Source of the DNA: Turnera subulata
Lineage: Eukaryota; Streptophyta; Magnoliopsida; Malpighiales; Passifloraceae
Direction of reading: 5' to 3'
Length of the DNA: 64,000 nt
Assembly (NCBI GenBank): GCA_028386065.3
Contig: JAKUCV010000178.1
Coordinates: 137,708-201,707 of the forward strand
Positions 1-11,273 of this stretch are shown one piece after another. How positions within the stretch are numbered: the stretch's first letter is position 1; every line of letters begins with the position of its first letter. Below the pieces are notes generated by a model. It was not told where the DNA came from. It ran no database searches and saw nothing but the letters and a program-made list of their open reading frames with translations. The position numbers and the translations under genes were made by a program.

Positions 1-3000
1 AAAATATGGTTGACAATTCTGACCATGTATTGTTGTCCAATACCTTCTCATTCCTAGTCCAAGTATTTTGATCCAGAAACACCTTTCCTGGTGACTAGTG
101 CAATCACAGATCTACACTGAAATAGCCCAACCATCTTATAAATCCCTAAATATCAAGTACATATTACGCAGTCATAATGCTTGGCTATGATATCAGCAGG
201 TGCTTCAAGATCTTAAGGAGCCTATGAAAGATGCTGTCCAACCGACGTGCCAAACTTTCAGTAGGCAGTGCATAAGAAGATTCTTGGTCATACATATGAC
301 AATGGACAGACTGTTATGTTCAATTACCAAACAAAGCCCAATCTGCTGCTACTGAAGTTGTAAACAAACAGAGATGACCTATGCTTAACAATGCAGAAGG
401 CATTACCTCTCCTGTCCGAAATTTCTCAAGAATGCTGTTCATTGTCTTTCGAGACACACTCTTCAGTCCCGAGTGCACCCCAACAAGAAAATCACACTTC
501 CAAGAAGTTAAAACCTTGAGATTTTGTAGTACGTATGATAGGGATCTCGCAGTAATTATCCTATTTACAAAAATTATACATTTCATATTTGGTTGTAACC
601 TGAAAAAAGAAAGATGAAAATTTTATGTCAAAGAACAAGCAGTTCATATCTCTAGAGTGGTTTCTACATAAAAGTTGAATGATTCAGATAAAAAAAACAG
701 TAATTTTAAGTACAATTAAATCGGAATGCAGAAATGAGAAATAGAGTAACAGTTAAGGAACATAAGGGAGATATAATTCGATTGGCAGCATTTAGACACC
801 ATTAATCTGTTCATTTTCACTTGCTGCTGCTACAACAAGATGTGCATGGTGGACGGCGTCCACACACACACACACACACATGTGTACATATGAGGTATCA
901 TGCATGTGGTTCTTGCAGCTATTCATCTTTTTCTCGTATTAGTCAAAACAAATACACAAAAAAGGACAAATATATACCTGCATGGCATGTGGCATCTATT
1001 CATCGTCTCCTCATCCATATACAAAAAGACATGTGATAAGAATTATTTACTTGCCCTATGAATGTATGTACATTAAACTTAAGATATGCACATTGAAATG
1101 CAGAGACATGCACACCAAGGAACCAATTAAAACAAGAATAATAGAACGTATGAATACTTCTAATAGTACATCAATGGAATCATTTAAATAGCATCAATGT
1201 CAAAATGCAACACTGCAGTCCTCATCCTAGTTTGCACGAGTTTTAACTAGAAAAGATTATCACTTCGCACAAAATCCACAATGTTTGATATAAATATAAA
1301 AGAAAGCAATACAGACCTGAAGGTGGAAAGAATGTCAATCAGACGTAAGAGCTTGCATGAAAAAAATGGCTGCTGTAAAACCTCCCCTTCTGATATGTCA
1401 GATGCAGTTCCATCTACAGGAACAAGGGGAATAAAGAAGATCACAAGCAGAAACATACATGATTTCTTAAAATAAATTCCATTCGCACCACCAAATGAAG
1501 CAGAAACCTCGGATCAAAGTTCTACATCACAAATGCAAGTTTACATATTGACTCTACAAAGTGGTCTTTGCTTCTCTAAAAACTTTACCATTTACTTTTT
1601 AACATAACCAACTTAAACTTGCTAAGCCACAGTCTAACCAAAAAAAAATGCAGTTTTCTCCACTTTCCCCAAAAGTAACCACTTGATCTATTAATAAAAT
1701 AAATAAAAAATTATATAAAGCAGGAAATGAAAGTGCAAATGTAATGCCAAGTCAGAGCTGTATAGCTTCATCACACTAGCCAAAGATTCCCCAGCCTCCA
1801 TTCCAGAACTATAATCTTAATGCAACTATTTTTCAGAAAAAGTAAGAGTTTCTTATGGATTTAATAAAGACTCTGAATATTTTCTAAAGATTCCTTCATT
1901 ACTGAAGATTAGATCCCTTGAACCCAAACCAAACCAAAGCTAGAGTCAATCTCAGTTCAAAAACATAAACAACTGTGCACTTATCTGTTCAGCAAATTTG
2001 ATTTAACATCTTAGCTGAATGTGCAAATACGCCACTGCTGCCCAACTTCAAATAAGGTTTCATCTCATTGTAGCTTTTCCCATAAACAAATAAGCCAGCT
2101 AGTCCCAAAGGATTAGCTGTCTCCAGAAAAATCAACACTATAAAAAGAGAGGAATAGTGCATTTTTTTAATACTGGAAGAGTATCCCAGCCGACAGCCGG
2201 ACTAATCTCTTCCTATGGCTCAAGAACAGTGCATCCATACTAATCGGGAACTCCTCATTCAACAGTATTTTTTAAATACTAGAAGAGTATCCCAGTACAA
2301 GGAGTTCCAGTATAAACTCCTCTTCCATAATTTTAAAATGCAAAAGAAAGAAATACAGGGAATTAGAGAACATTGACGCTTTCAGATAAATGAGGAACAG
2401 TTCATACTTGGGGCCATGTCTGGTGCAATGTTAAAAATAAATCCAGTCACACCTCATATTTTCCAATTATTCAAGCCAACCTCGAGCATAAGATCAGCAC
2501 CATACTCGTTATCAGATAAGGAAGAAATTGCAAATTCTGTACTTGTTCCCACAGAAGAATTTCAAACTTGCAGTCTCTAGAAGATATCTTTCAAATAAAA
2601 AAGGAAAAAAAATCAAAAACTGATATAGACACCTGTCGTTCAACAAAAAGAAACTGAAAAACAGTCAGAAAAATACACAAGCCATTGTCCACAGAAACTC
2701 TGGTGCTAGAACCATTATCACTTGTCCAGTTATAATATTATAGAAACCAGTCTGGCTTTTATGAAATCAAAATTCCCATGAAGACATGGAAGCTGTAATC
2801 AAGATCTTCTACTCGTAAACTAAAATACCTCTTCTACAATCAGCAAATAAAACTGCAGCTTGCGTCAGATATCTATCACACACAGAGTTGTCACTAAAAC
2901 TGCCATCTGTTTCTACCAGTGCATTCCATTCAGAGTCATCACCACCCAAAAGCATTTCACAGGCCTTCAAAATGACAAGAAAAAACAAAAAAGAAAAGCT

Positions 3001-6000
3001 ATCAAAACTCACCAATAAGTTGCAAGGGTCACCAAGACAATAGAAAATGACATGCTGATGCAAACAAGTTTATCAGATTGGTAAAAAAATTCTACGAATT
3101 TTGTTAGAAGACTCTTTTCTTGGATAGCATCGAACAAAGTTTCAGATTGGCTTGTATTCCACCAATAAATTACCCAAGGTTCCAGAGGCCTACAAGATAG
3201 TTTTACTATTTTCCATCAGCAAATAGCTTGTTGGGAACAAAAAGGTTACAGTGTATCAATTCCATATCAATAGGTGGAGCCGAAAGCATAGCAACCATAA
3301 TCCACATCACATTGACAAAAGGGTTCCATTCTTAAATCATTCCTCACAAACCTTTGAGTAATATCACTTTACTAAGCTTACAGGAGAAACTAAAGCAAGA
3401 TAACATTAAACTTTACTTCAGAAACAGAATGCCCAAGAAACAAAGAAGAAATGCAGCTCACACTTTAATAGAACAGTATCAGCTGTACCAAATGGTCACC
3501 AACTTCCCAAAATTTCACCAAAAACTTACATGCAATGCTCCCAAAAGGCCAATCTGCTCCATGCACCATAAGATATTATCATGCATTCTGTGGAGAAGTT
3601 TTTTGGTGTTTCGAAGACTTTGAAGACTCGGCTGATCATCTAATCTTTTGCCAATTTCTGATACACACTGCTCTTGTTACAGCAAGGTAGGAAGTAAATA
3701 TCTACTTTAGTATGGAACAGATTCATGGCCAATATAAGAAACAGCGACATACCTGGCGTTTGACATCCTCAAGTTTACAACAACATGTCCCATAAAATCT
3801 ATAAGTTTCATCTGTAAGAGGGCCATATAGATATACTTTAAAAGCAGGAGATGCTACGAGGCTTTCAACTTCCTCGTTGTCAACTGAAAATACCTATAAA
3901 GAGAAGGGTTAAGAGTAAATGGCAGATCAGGCATTAGTATTTTACAACATGAAGACCAATTTAAGAGTATGACCAGAAACCATAAAATGCAACCATGCTG
4001 CACATTCAAAATGGAAAGAGAAGTCAGATCTCTGTGTTCCAGACTAATTCATTATGCACTCTATGCAGCCATTCTTATCAAGTTGACACCAGAAACGGAT
4101 TAAAAGAACTTCAGCACAAGGTTTACCATTGCCAAGGATTCAAGCCAGATTTCCTGCAAGTTTTTTTTGGAAACTTCAACATTTAATCACCCTCAATTCA
4201 GATCAGCATTTGGAAATTTAAGACAAGATGACATCGTTGATAGCTCTGATATCACCAAAACCTTGCATCTAAATTGTAATCATAAGCTTCTTGCACTATC
4301 AGTGTACTTTTCTGCTTGAAAAGCATTATGGAATCCACTTAGAATGCATAATCAATGAGCACTAATTTACTCCCTGAGTCGGTCTTAAAGCACCTAAGGA
4401 ACAAAAAGAAAGAGAGGGGGGTCGGAAATGGCTGAAATCTCTTCCACTTTCAGCCATCTCACTAATTTTTGAACCACTTAAGTGGAATTTGATTCATCAA
4501 TTGTAAGAACAAAATGGTTGAAGAGATTTTAGGGTGGAAAAAAAACTCTTGAATCATTAAGTATCTCATAAAAAGATATTTTCTGCACATATGACATCTT
4601 TTACAATGCTTGCTCCAAAGACCCAGGAAGTTAAGTCGGAATAATCAAAATTGGGATCAACAAAAGCTACAATTTCAGATCAGTCAGAAGACACATAGTT
4701 TGCCTGAAAAGGAAAGCAATACTGTGAAATAAATAAAGCTTCTGAAGCTCATTGTAAATGGAAGAAGGCATGGAAAATAGCATTTCCATCGGCACGACAC
4801 TTCAGTGGCAACTCTCTTCTTTACTCTTCCATCAGCACGACTGTTCTTTAAGGCCATGCCTTGTCATGCAAAGCGTACAAATAGTAAAGGATGGCTATTT
4901 TCAATGAAACCAAAAGCAAGCACAGGGTATATACATGTGACAAATAAAACTGGCTATTTCCACAACGCACCTTAGCATCAAGTATATGTTCAAGGCTATT
5001 GATGCTTCTTGTTAAGTTGGCTTGTCTGGAAGCACCTGAAGTTACGGCATATGTGAAATGAGTTAAGCTATGAACATTGGAAAAAAATAACTGAACTAAA
5101 ATTTTTAAAGTAGTTTCACGAAAATATGTTCCACATTATTGAAAACAAGACAGGCAGATGATTTTGGAATGAGCACTTTTATGCACACGTTCTATTTACT
5201 TGCTAAATTAGAGCGTCAATCTATTAGTCAAACACTGTCAGTGGGTAAACATCATACTACAAGAAATTTGATTCCAACTATCAGCTCTAACCCAATGAAG
5301 TTTCATGTATAACATCAGTTGACATCTTGGACAGGAAATGTTGAGTCAAATTATCTGTTTTTCACACAGATTTTGGTAATATCTATCTAACAATTATTCT
5401 AGTAGATCTAGGAATAATGCATCATTTTCTGTGGTCACATCAGAACTCTAAAACTCTGAAGTAGCCATAATTGCCACCAAAAGCTTAGTAACCGACAGAG
5501 AGCTTCTCTAGATGATGCCTGATCAGATTGTTATTCGACAATCAGTCAGATGCCATAAGTTCTCTATAAAGTCTTGTATATCAGAGTTAATCAATTATCG
5601 CAAGCACCGTCAAGTATTTTTTAGCAATAAACATTTCTATGGGACTCCTCCCGTCCACTAACTAAATAACAGAACTTCTCAAAATTCTTAATGCCTTTTT
5701 GTTGATCATCTTCTTGATTTTAGGTTCAAGTTTCTTCTAATTAATATTCATAAAGACCATAAAATTTCACATATATACATAGTTGTAGGTGGATAATCAA
5801 TGTTTGTAAACAGTGCATATTTTTGCCAAGCATAAAGTATATGAACGATTGCTCCAGAGTAGTTCTGCCATGTCGGCCCTTAACTGACTCCAACAAGTAA
5901 ATGGCATTATAAGAAACAATCATACAGCTAAGATCAGAAAGGTAGAAACGCAAATGATGGCACAAAAAACAAAGGACAGCTAACAAAAATATCCTTTTCC

Positions 6001-8454
6001 AATTAGGTAAGTACGTGAATGCCTGAAAAATTATGGGAAAGTAGCTCAAACTCCCATTCAAGCATAGGAATTCATCCACATCAGAAGAAGTTTTTTCGGG
6101 CATTAATTCATAATTCTTTCATCTTTACCATAAAAAATGATCCATGCTTCGAAGTCGTCAGTTCTCATGTTAGTTTCTCATCTCACAAAAGATTTTTTAA
6201 AAAAATCTCACAAGGATATTCCATTTTCTTTCACACATTATATCTCATTGTTTTGTTGAGATAGTGTAACTTCCTCCGCCCTTGCTAGCTAATCTTTTCT
6301 GGTTCCCTTTTATTGGCATTCAATTCCTAGAAAACAGGAGAACCAGAACAAGCTCACTTCAGCTGATTGGTTATGGTCATTATTGTTTCAAGTTTATGGC
6401 TTGATTTAAAATTCTTGGCTTTGAATGCATTATCTTTTGAGTTTCTAATCAAGAAAGCCCATCCACTACGAATATGACTCATATAAAAATAGTTCAAAAC
6501 TGAGAACAAGAGGATGGAGTGGTTGGAGTTCAAAATAGTTAAATAGTTCAAAACTGACTAATTAGCATCGGTTGTAGTGGTAAGGCGTATCCCCTTGAAC
6601 CCCAAGGTCGAGGTTCCGAGTCCTGGTGGAAGCAGGTGTATGGAAATTGTGCTATTAACAGTGGTCCCACCCCACAAGGGTGACGCGTCGAGCCACGGGG
6701 ACACATTAGTCCGGTAGTCGACTGGGATACCCTTCTAGTAACAAAAAAAATGAGGATGGAGTGGTTCTCAAAAAAAAAAAACTTTTCCACTGCTTGGAAA
6801 GAACATATAAGCTATATGTTCTTTATAAGAATGTACTAGAGGTGAGTTCCATGATGCTAAAATATCATGGGAAGGTACCCTGATATCTTGATGGAATGGA
6901 GGATTGCATTACCTTTCCCAACAACTGGAGATGCGGTCATGCCAAAAATACGGGGAACTTTCCCTTTATTGTCTTTGTAGAAGATCTGGAGAACAGCCAA
7001 AGCAATGAATTAAACAAACTAAGAACAAAGGATGAGAATTTGCGTGAATTTGCTTTTATATATCTAGATGAAAATTGGCAATGTAATCATCAATTACCCT
7101 CATGATTTCTGCATAAGGATGATCTTTTTGGAGTTGAGCATGATGACACTCATCAAATATCAAAAGGGAAATAAAGTCCATCTTGATAAAGCTGTGACTC
7201 AAGTTACGCAGCAATATTTGGGGTGTCATGACAAGCACCTGCACAAAATATCAATTTATATAAGCATGTCACCTTAAGATGACAGCTAAATACTGAGTGC
7301 TGTCACGTCAAGCAGAACAGAAAGAGGTAAACATTTCTGTAACGATGGAAAAAGAAAACAAGATGAACAGAAAGAAGACACTGTAACCATTGTCTTTCTG
7401 CTCTCAGACATAAAAAGGTAAGAATATGAGAAACCTATCAGAGGTTATCTTATCACTTAATCTCAACATTTGATTTAGGAAAACAATATGAGAAAAACTA
7501 ACCATGAACTATAAGAAACGCGCAAGGGGGACAAAAAAATCTTGACAATCTAGAAAAAGCAAAAGGGATTTTCAGGTCCAGTCATGGGCGATAGTGAAAC
7601 CCATACCTCACATTCTTCAATTTCTTTTTCCCACTCACTATGGCTCTTGGAGCGATTCGAACTCCCACAATGTATTCCAACTATGAAGTCTGTACATTCT
7701 TCTATGACCTTGGCTTGCTAATAAACAGTATCCAATTAAGAATTGATAACCAGTTGAATGGTTAATACAGGGAGGACAAGAGAGCTCAAGCATAATGAGG
7801 CATCATGGATTGAAGGCCAGTTACACATATAGGATAAATAAAATGGAAAGAAGGGAACTAACTCACTTGGTGAACCAATGCAACTGTGGGTGCAAGAAAG
7901 ACGCACACGCTCTTCAGAGGGTTCCTTACCAAGTGGCGCAATTCATACATAAGCAGCACAGCAATGTGGGTCTTCCCACAACCTGTCCCAAGATACACAA
8001 TAATATTCTCCTCCAAAGCTCTCTTGCACAACTCCAACTGATACCTGAAAAACAAAAAACCACCCCCACAAAAACACAAGATTAGCCAACAAGGTTAAAA
8101 AGACCCAAATTAAATTGATGCCATGGAACACATATTATACATATTCCAACCCCGAATTTCAAGAGACTAACCAAAAAATGAAAAAACAAAGCCAGCCACC
8201 ACACTCCAACAAGTCCATGGTCAGTAAAAAGCCACAACAAACACCAAAATCCATTTTTTGCTCACCAACCAAACTATGAGCACGAAAAGAATCGAACTTT
8301 GCTGGATTGTGGAGGCAGAAATTTGTGTTTTTAAGTAAAGAAAAAGAACAGGGAGAGCATATTACTTCCTGGCAATTTTTCTGGGATCTTTCTCATGTTT
8401 GGAATCCTGGGCGCCATCAGGAAGCAGAAGAGACTCATCTTCCTCTTGAGGCAT
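1..8454 (-). CDS. DCL4: Dicer-like protein 4 (DCL4-type), 5' part of gene, exons 1-11
   Basis: Plant Dicer-like ribonuclease; the DCL4 class processes long dsRNA into 21-nt siRNAs (trans-acting and antiviral silencing) in the nucleus. I joined eleven exons, all in phase: 8366-8454, 7867-8044, 7607-7717, 7098-7238, 6913-6985, 4971-5035, 3753-3893, 3530-3667, 2829-2964, 1317-1413, 407-599, giving 454 codons. An in-frame TAA lies upstream of the ATG at 8454. Visible: Walker A GTGCGKT (about residues 49-55), DECH box (155-158), the MTASP helicase motif (about 189-193), and the start of helicase C ([16 protein letters not shown]). The next exon (expected VGEEGLDIQ) is not found in 1-406, so the gene continues left; DUF283, PAZ, RNase III and dsRBD lie outside. 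DCL4 rather than DCL2 is inferred from family resemblance ([21 protein letters not shown]). All introns are GT-AG; the longest are about 1.9 kb (intron 5) and 1.4 kb (intron 9). Confidence 0.93.
861..880. repeat. (CA)n microsatellite in DCL4 intron 10
   Basis: Ten CA dinucleotides in a row, within the intron between exons 10 and 11. Confidence 0.95.
2165..2305 (-). repeat. Two SINE 3'-tail fragments in DCL4 intron 9
   Basis: Read on the minus strand, about 2167-2220 contains ATTAGTCCGGCTGTCGGCTG then GGGATACTCTTC and an A-rich end. This matches the 3' body of the SINE at 6525-6751 (ATTAGTCCGGTAGTCGACTG, GGGATACCCTTC). A shorter tail (ACTGGGATACTCTTCTAGTA) recurs at about 2277-2298. No tRNA-like head and no target-site duplication were found, so these are 5'-truncated or eroded copies. 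Confidence 0.6.
6525..6751 (+). mobile_element. tRNA-derived SINE inside DCL4 intron 5
   Basis: The segment is bracketed by a 15-bp direct repeat GAGGATGGAGTGGTT (6510-6524 and 6752-6766), a target-site duplication. It contains a pol III A-box-like sequence (GGTTGTAGTGG, 6570-6580) and a B-box-like sequence (GGTTCCGAGTCC, 6612-6623), spaced as in a tRNA. A tRNA-unrelated body follows, ending in a short A-run before the duplication. It lies antisense to DCL4. The first about 40 bases partly repeat the flanking sequence AGTTCAAAACTGA, so the true 5' end may be nearer 6563. Confidence 0.8.
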
Positions 8455-9509
8455 GGCTGGCTCAGTGCATGTACACACTACCACTAGTAGTTAGCAGTAG
8501 CAGCAGAAGCACGCACTCACTGGTGTGGTCGGTCGGTCGGTCGGTCTCCGATCAATCACCGTAAAGTTAAAATTAAAAAGACTAAAACCCTCTCTGCCAA
8601 GCTTTAAGTGGAGAAGAGGACAATTGCAAGCAAACCCAAGCGTCAACCCAACAAAAGCTTTTGATTCTCTTTCTCTTTTCTTTTTCTTTTTTGTTTTTTT
8701 TTTCTCTCTGTTCTCTATAAGTAGGCAGTAGGCCCACTACCGTATCAATCAAGCTTCAATCGTCAAACACAAACCCACGATCACCACTACTACTACTACA
8801 GTCTTCTGCTACTGCTACTACTTGGTAGACCAAGACTAGACTTGGGGGTGGTTGGGGTCCATCAGATTTTCTTCTTCACCCAACTGGAATTTCGGATTAG
8901 AATTTAGGAGGTTGTTTGGTGGAACATAAAATAATGTTTAGTCATATATAGTAAAACACACACACACAAAACAAATCAATGTTTTAGATTTTATGACGGC
9001 GTGGGGTGTACATCTATCAAGATTGTGTCACTTACTTAGTACTTAGGAGTGTTTCTCCGCAGGTTGCTCCGTCATTTATTGGGTAGGTGAATATCTAATG
9101 TTTAGATTTGTTACACTAATCTGTTGGTTCTTTTGTCCCGAATCAATATCATATCATGATTATCATTTACATTCCCTAACAAAAAAACAAAGTTTGATCT
9201 TATTACTTTTATGTTGGGCATATTATTATCATTTTGCTAGTTTTATTATTTCACCGTTTCCGGTATAAGGAAAATTTTTCTTAATAGGTTATTTTTTGTT
9301 CTAATTAGTAGTCAATGATTTTCGTGATCATTAGATTAATTCGTAACCTGATAATTTAAATTGAAATTACGGGTTTCGAGTTACATTGCAATAACGGAAG
9401 GTGATTTAATGTTGGTTGGCTCCCTCGTTAGGCATAAAAGGTAAATATGGACGGGATGTTGTGGCTTCTGCCGTGTTAGTTGCAACAATTAGCACTGCTT
9501 GAGACTCGT
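8455..9509. other. DCL4 5' leader/promoter side and intergenic DNA
   Basis: Contains the DCL4 5' leader on the minus strand, a CT/T-rich tract (about 8660-8710) and an AT-rich spacer (8900-9480) with a short CA run near 8951. No ORF here resembles a protein. Confidence 0.6.
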
Positions 9510-9785
9510 GAGACCAATAGATTAAAGGTTTCTTGCATAAATTGTCGCGTTATTCAGTGCCTTTCTGCGAAGTTTTGGGCGATGTGTGAAGGCCTAGTAG
9601 TAGTCCAAGATATTGTAATCCTGAACATGACCATTGAATCAATTAACGAGACCAATGGATTAAAGGTTTCTTGCATAAATTGCCCAGTTGTTCAGTGCCT
9701 TCTGCGAAGTTCTGGGCGATGTATGGAGGCCTAATAGTTGTCCAAGATATTGTAATCATGAACATGATCATTGAATCAATTAATT
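9510..9785. repeat. Two-copy tandem repeat, 138-bp unit
   Basis: Copy 1 (9510-9647) and copy 2 (9648 to about 9785) both begin GAGACCAAT and run through TTAAAGGTTTCTTGCATAAA, GGGCGATGT, CCAAGATATTGTAATC and TTGAATCAATTAA, with scattered substitutions and small indels. No coding meaning recognised. The following 300 bases up to the LINE hold nothing recognisable. Confidence 0.85.
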
Positions 9786-10167
9786 TCGAGCTAGTCGATA
9801 TTTTGAATGATTAGTGTTAAATTATGACTTGGTGATTTTGGTTTTCAGAATAATGTCCTCTATCTCGTAACCAAATATGTAGATCTCATGTCCCATGCAG
9901 TATACGTCTTTTTTACGTACAACGATATTCCCAGATCCTATCCTATCCAAATCCTGAATCGAACCCATGTTGTCAATCCAAATTCCTGGGAACAATGCCA
10001 TTGGCGCCGGAATTGTGCTGGCAAAATATGTCTCATTAAGTATTAATACACTTACGCCAATTTAACGGTATACGATGAATCAATGATATCTATTTTAAGA
10101 ATGTTCGTGTTTGGAGTATCAAAAATTCGTAAAAAGAAAGATAATTTATATTTTAAGAATGTTCGTG

Positions 10168-11268
10168 TACGGTAACTGGTTGCGTGCGTCCCCTCGGAAA
10201 CCAACGGGGCCACGTTTTGCGAGGGAGGAAGCAGGTGAATCTGTTTGTCGAAAACTCGTCTTTAAGCCATCTTCTTCGTCTGCCATAGGGCACCGGGAGG
10301 AGGAGGGTGGGAGTTCTCCGAATTCGGTGTGTGATGTGACTGTAGGGTGGCCGAAAGATCGAAGGGAGATGCCTACTGAGGACGATGCTACCCCTTTTGC
10401 CTCAATTAAGGATGGTGCGGGCTTTTGGACCCCTACTAAAGATATGGAAAAGATGGTGGCTGGTGTTCAATCCATCGGTATTTCGATGGGTCAAAGGATC
10501 CATGATAGGGTTTCATCGTGTAATAACAGTCCCGAGGGTCGATCTTCAGTTCCTGGGAGGAAGGATTCGCCGCTGGACAGTCCGCAACATGATGCTCTTC
10601 CTACTGCCCCGGTCGAGACTGTCACTTTGGCTACCATAGGGGAGCATACTGTGGACTCTCACAATCCTATGGAGACTCCATTTTCTTTTGAGTTGGGTTC
10701 TCGGGACACTCCCTCTCTCCAAAGGACAATAAGAACAAGCTCTTTGGTTCGTAATAAGAAGAAATTGCATCCTCTAGGACAACATTGTCGGAGCAGGGAG
10801 ACATCAACATCCTCAATAAAAGTCAGCAGAATCCCCTTATTGAGGAGGAGGTTGTTGTCCCCTCTACTTGTCTCCTTAATGTTCTTGAAGGGCACTATGG
10901 TGGAGGTAGTCGTAGCTGGAAACGTCGGGCCCGAGTAGTGGAACATAGTGAGGGTAGGGTGCAATTATTAGGTGACCTAAAACGAAAAAGGGGTTCCGAG
11001 CCTACAGAGGAGATGGATTTTGATGATGCAGTAGGTAGTAAGAGGCTGAGAGAGGTTGGTGGGGACTCATCAGAGGGAGCTTTGATTTCTATTCCGGCGG
11101 AGGGTGCGATTATTAGGTGACCAAAAATGAAAAGGGGGTTCCGAGCCTACAGAGGAGATGGATTTTGATGATGCAGTAGGTAGTAAGAGGCTGAGAGAGG
11201 TTGGTAGGGACTCATCGGAGGGAGCTTTGATTTCTATTCCGGCGGAGGTTGCGCTGCAACCCTGCTAA
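10168..11268 (+). pseudogene. LINE ORF1, C-terminal part, frameshifted
   Basis: Reading begins YGNWLRASPRKPTGPR, the segment that in plant L1 ORF1 proteins follows the DUF4283 and zinc-knuckle region; both are missing through 5' truncation. The frame stops at 10936-10938, while the ORF1-like C-terminal sequence (SWKRRAR, LKRKRGSEP, SKRLREVGG) lies in another frame from about 10785, showing a frameshift. A 145-bp tandem duplication shifts the frame again before the terminal TAA at 11266-11268, five bases ahead of the ORF2 start. In active elements ORF1 is an RNA-binding protein; this copy cannot make an intact one. Confidence 0.8.
10957..11246 (+). repeat. 145-bp tandem duplication within LINE ORF1
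   Basis: Copies 10957-11101 and 11102-11246 are nearly identical (both run from GGGTGC through ATTATTAGGTGACC, GTTCCGAGCCTACAGAGGAG and GGCGGAGG). The period is not a multiple of three, so the duplication itself breaks the reading frame. Confidence 0.9.
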
Positions 11269-11273
11269 TCATT

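Noticed and set aside
2450..2580. Possible extra DCL4 exon (minus-strand frame [17 protein letters not shown])
   Set aside because: Exon 9 joins exon 10 directly in phase and with the spacing expected for the family, so no exon is needed here.
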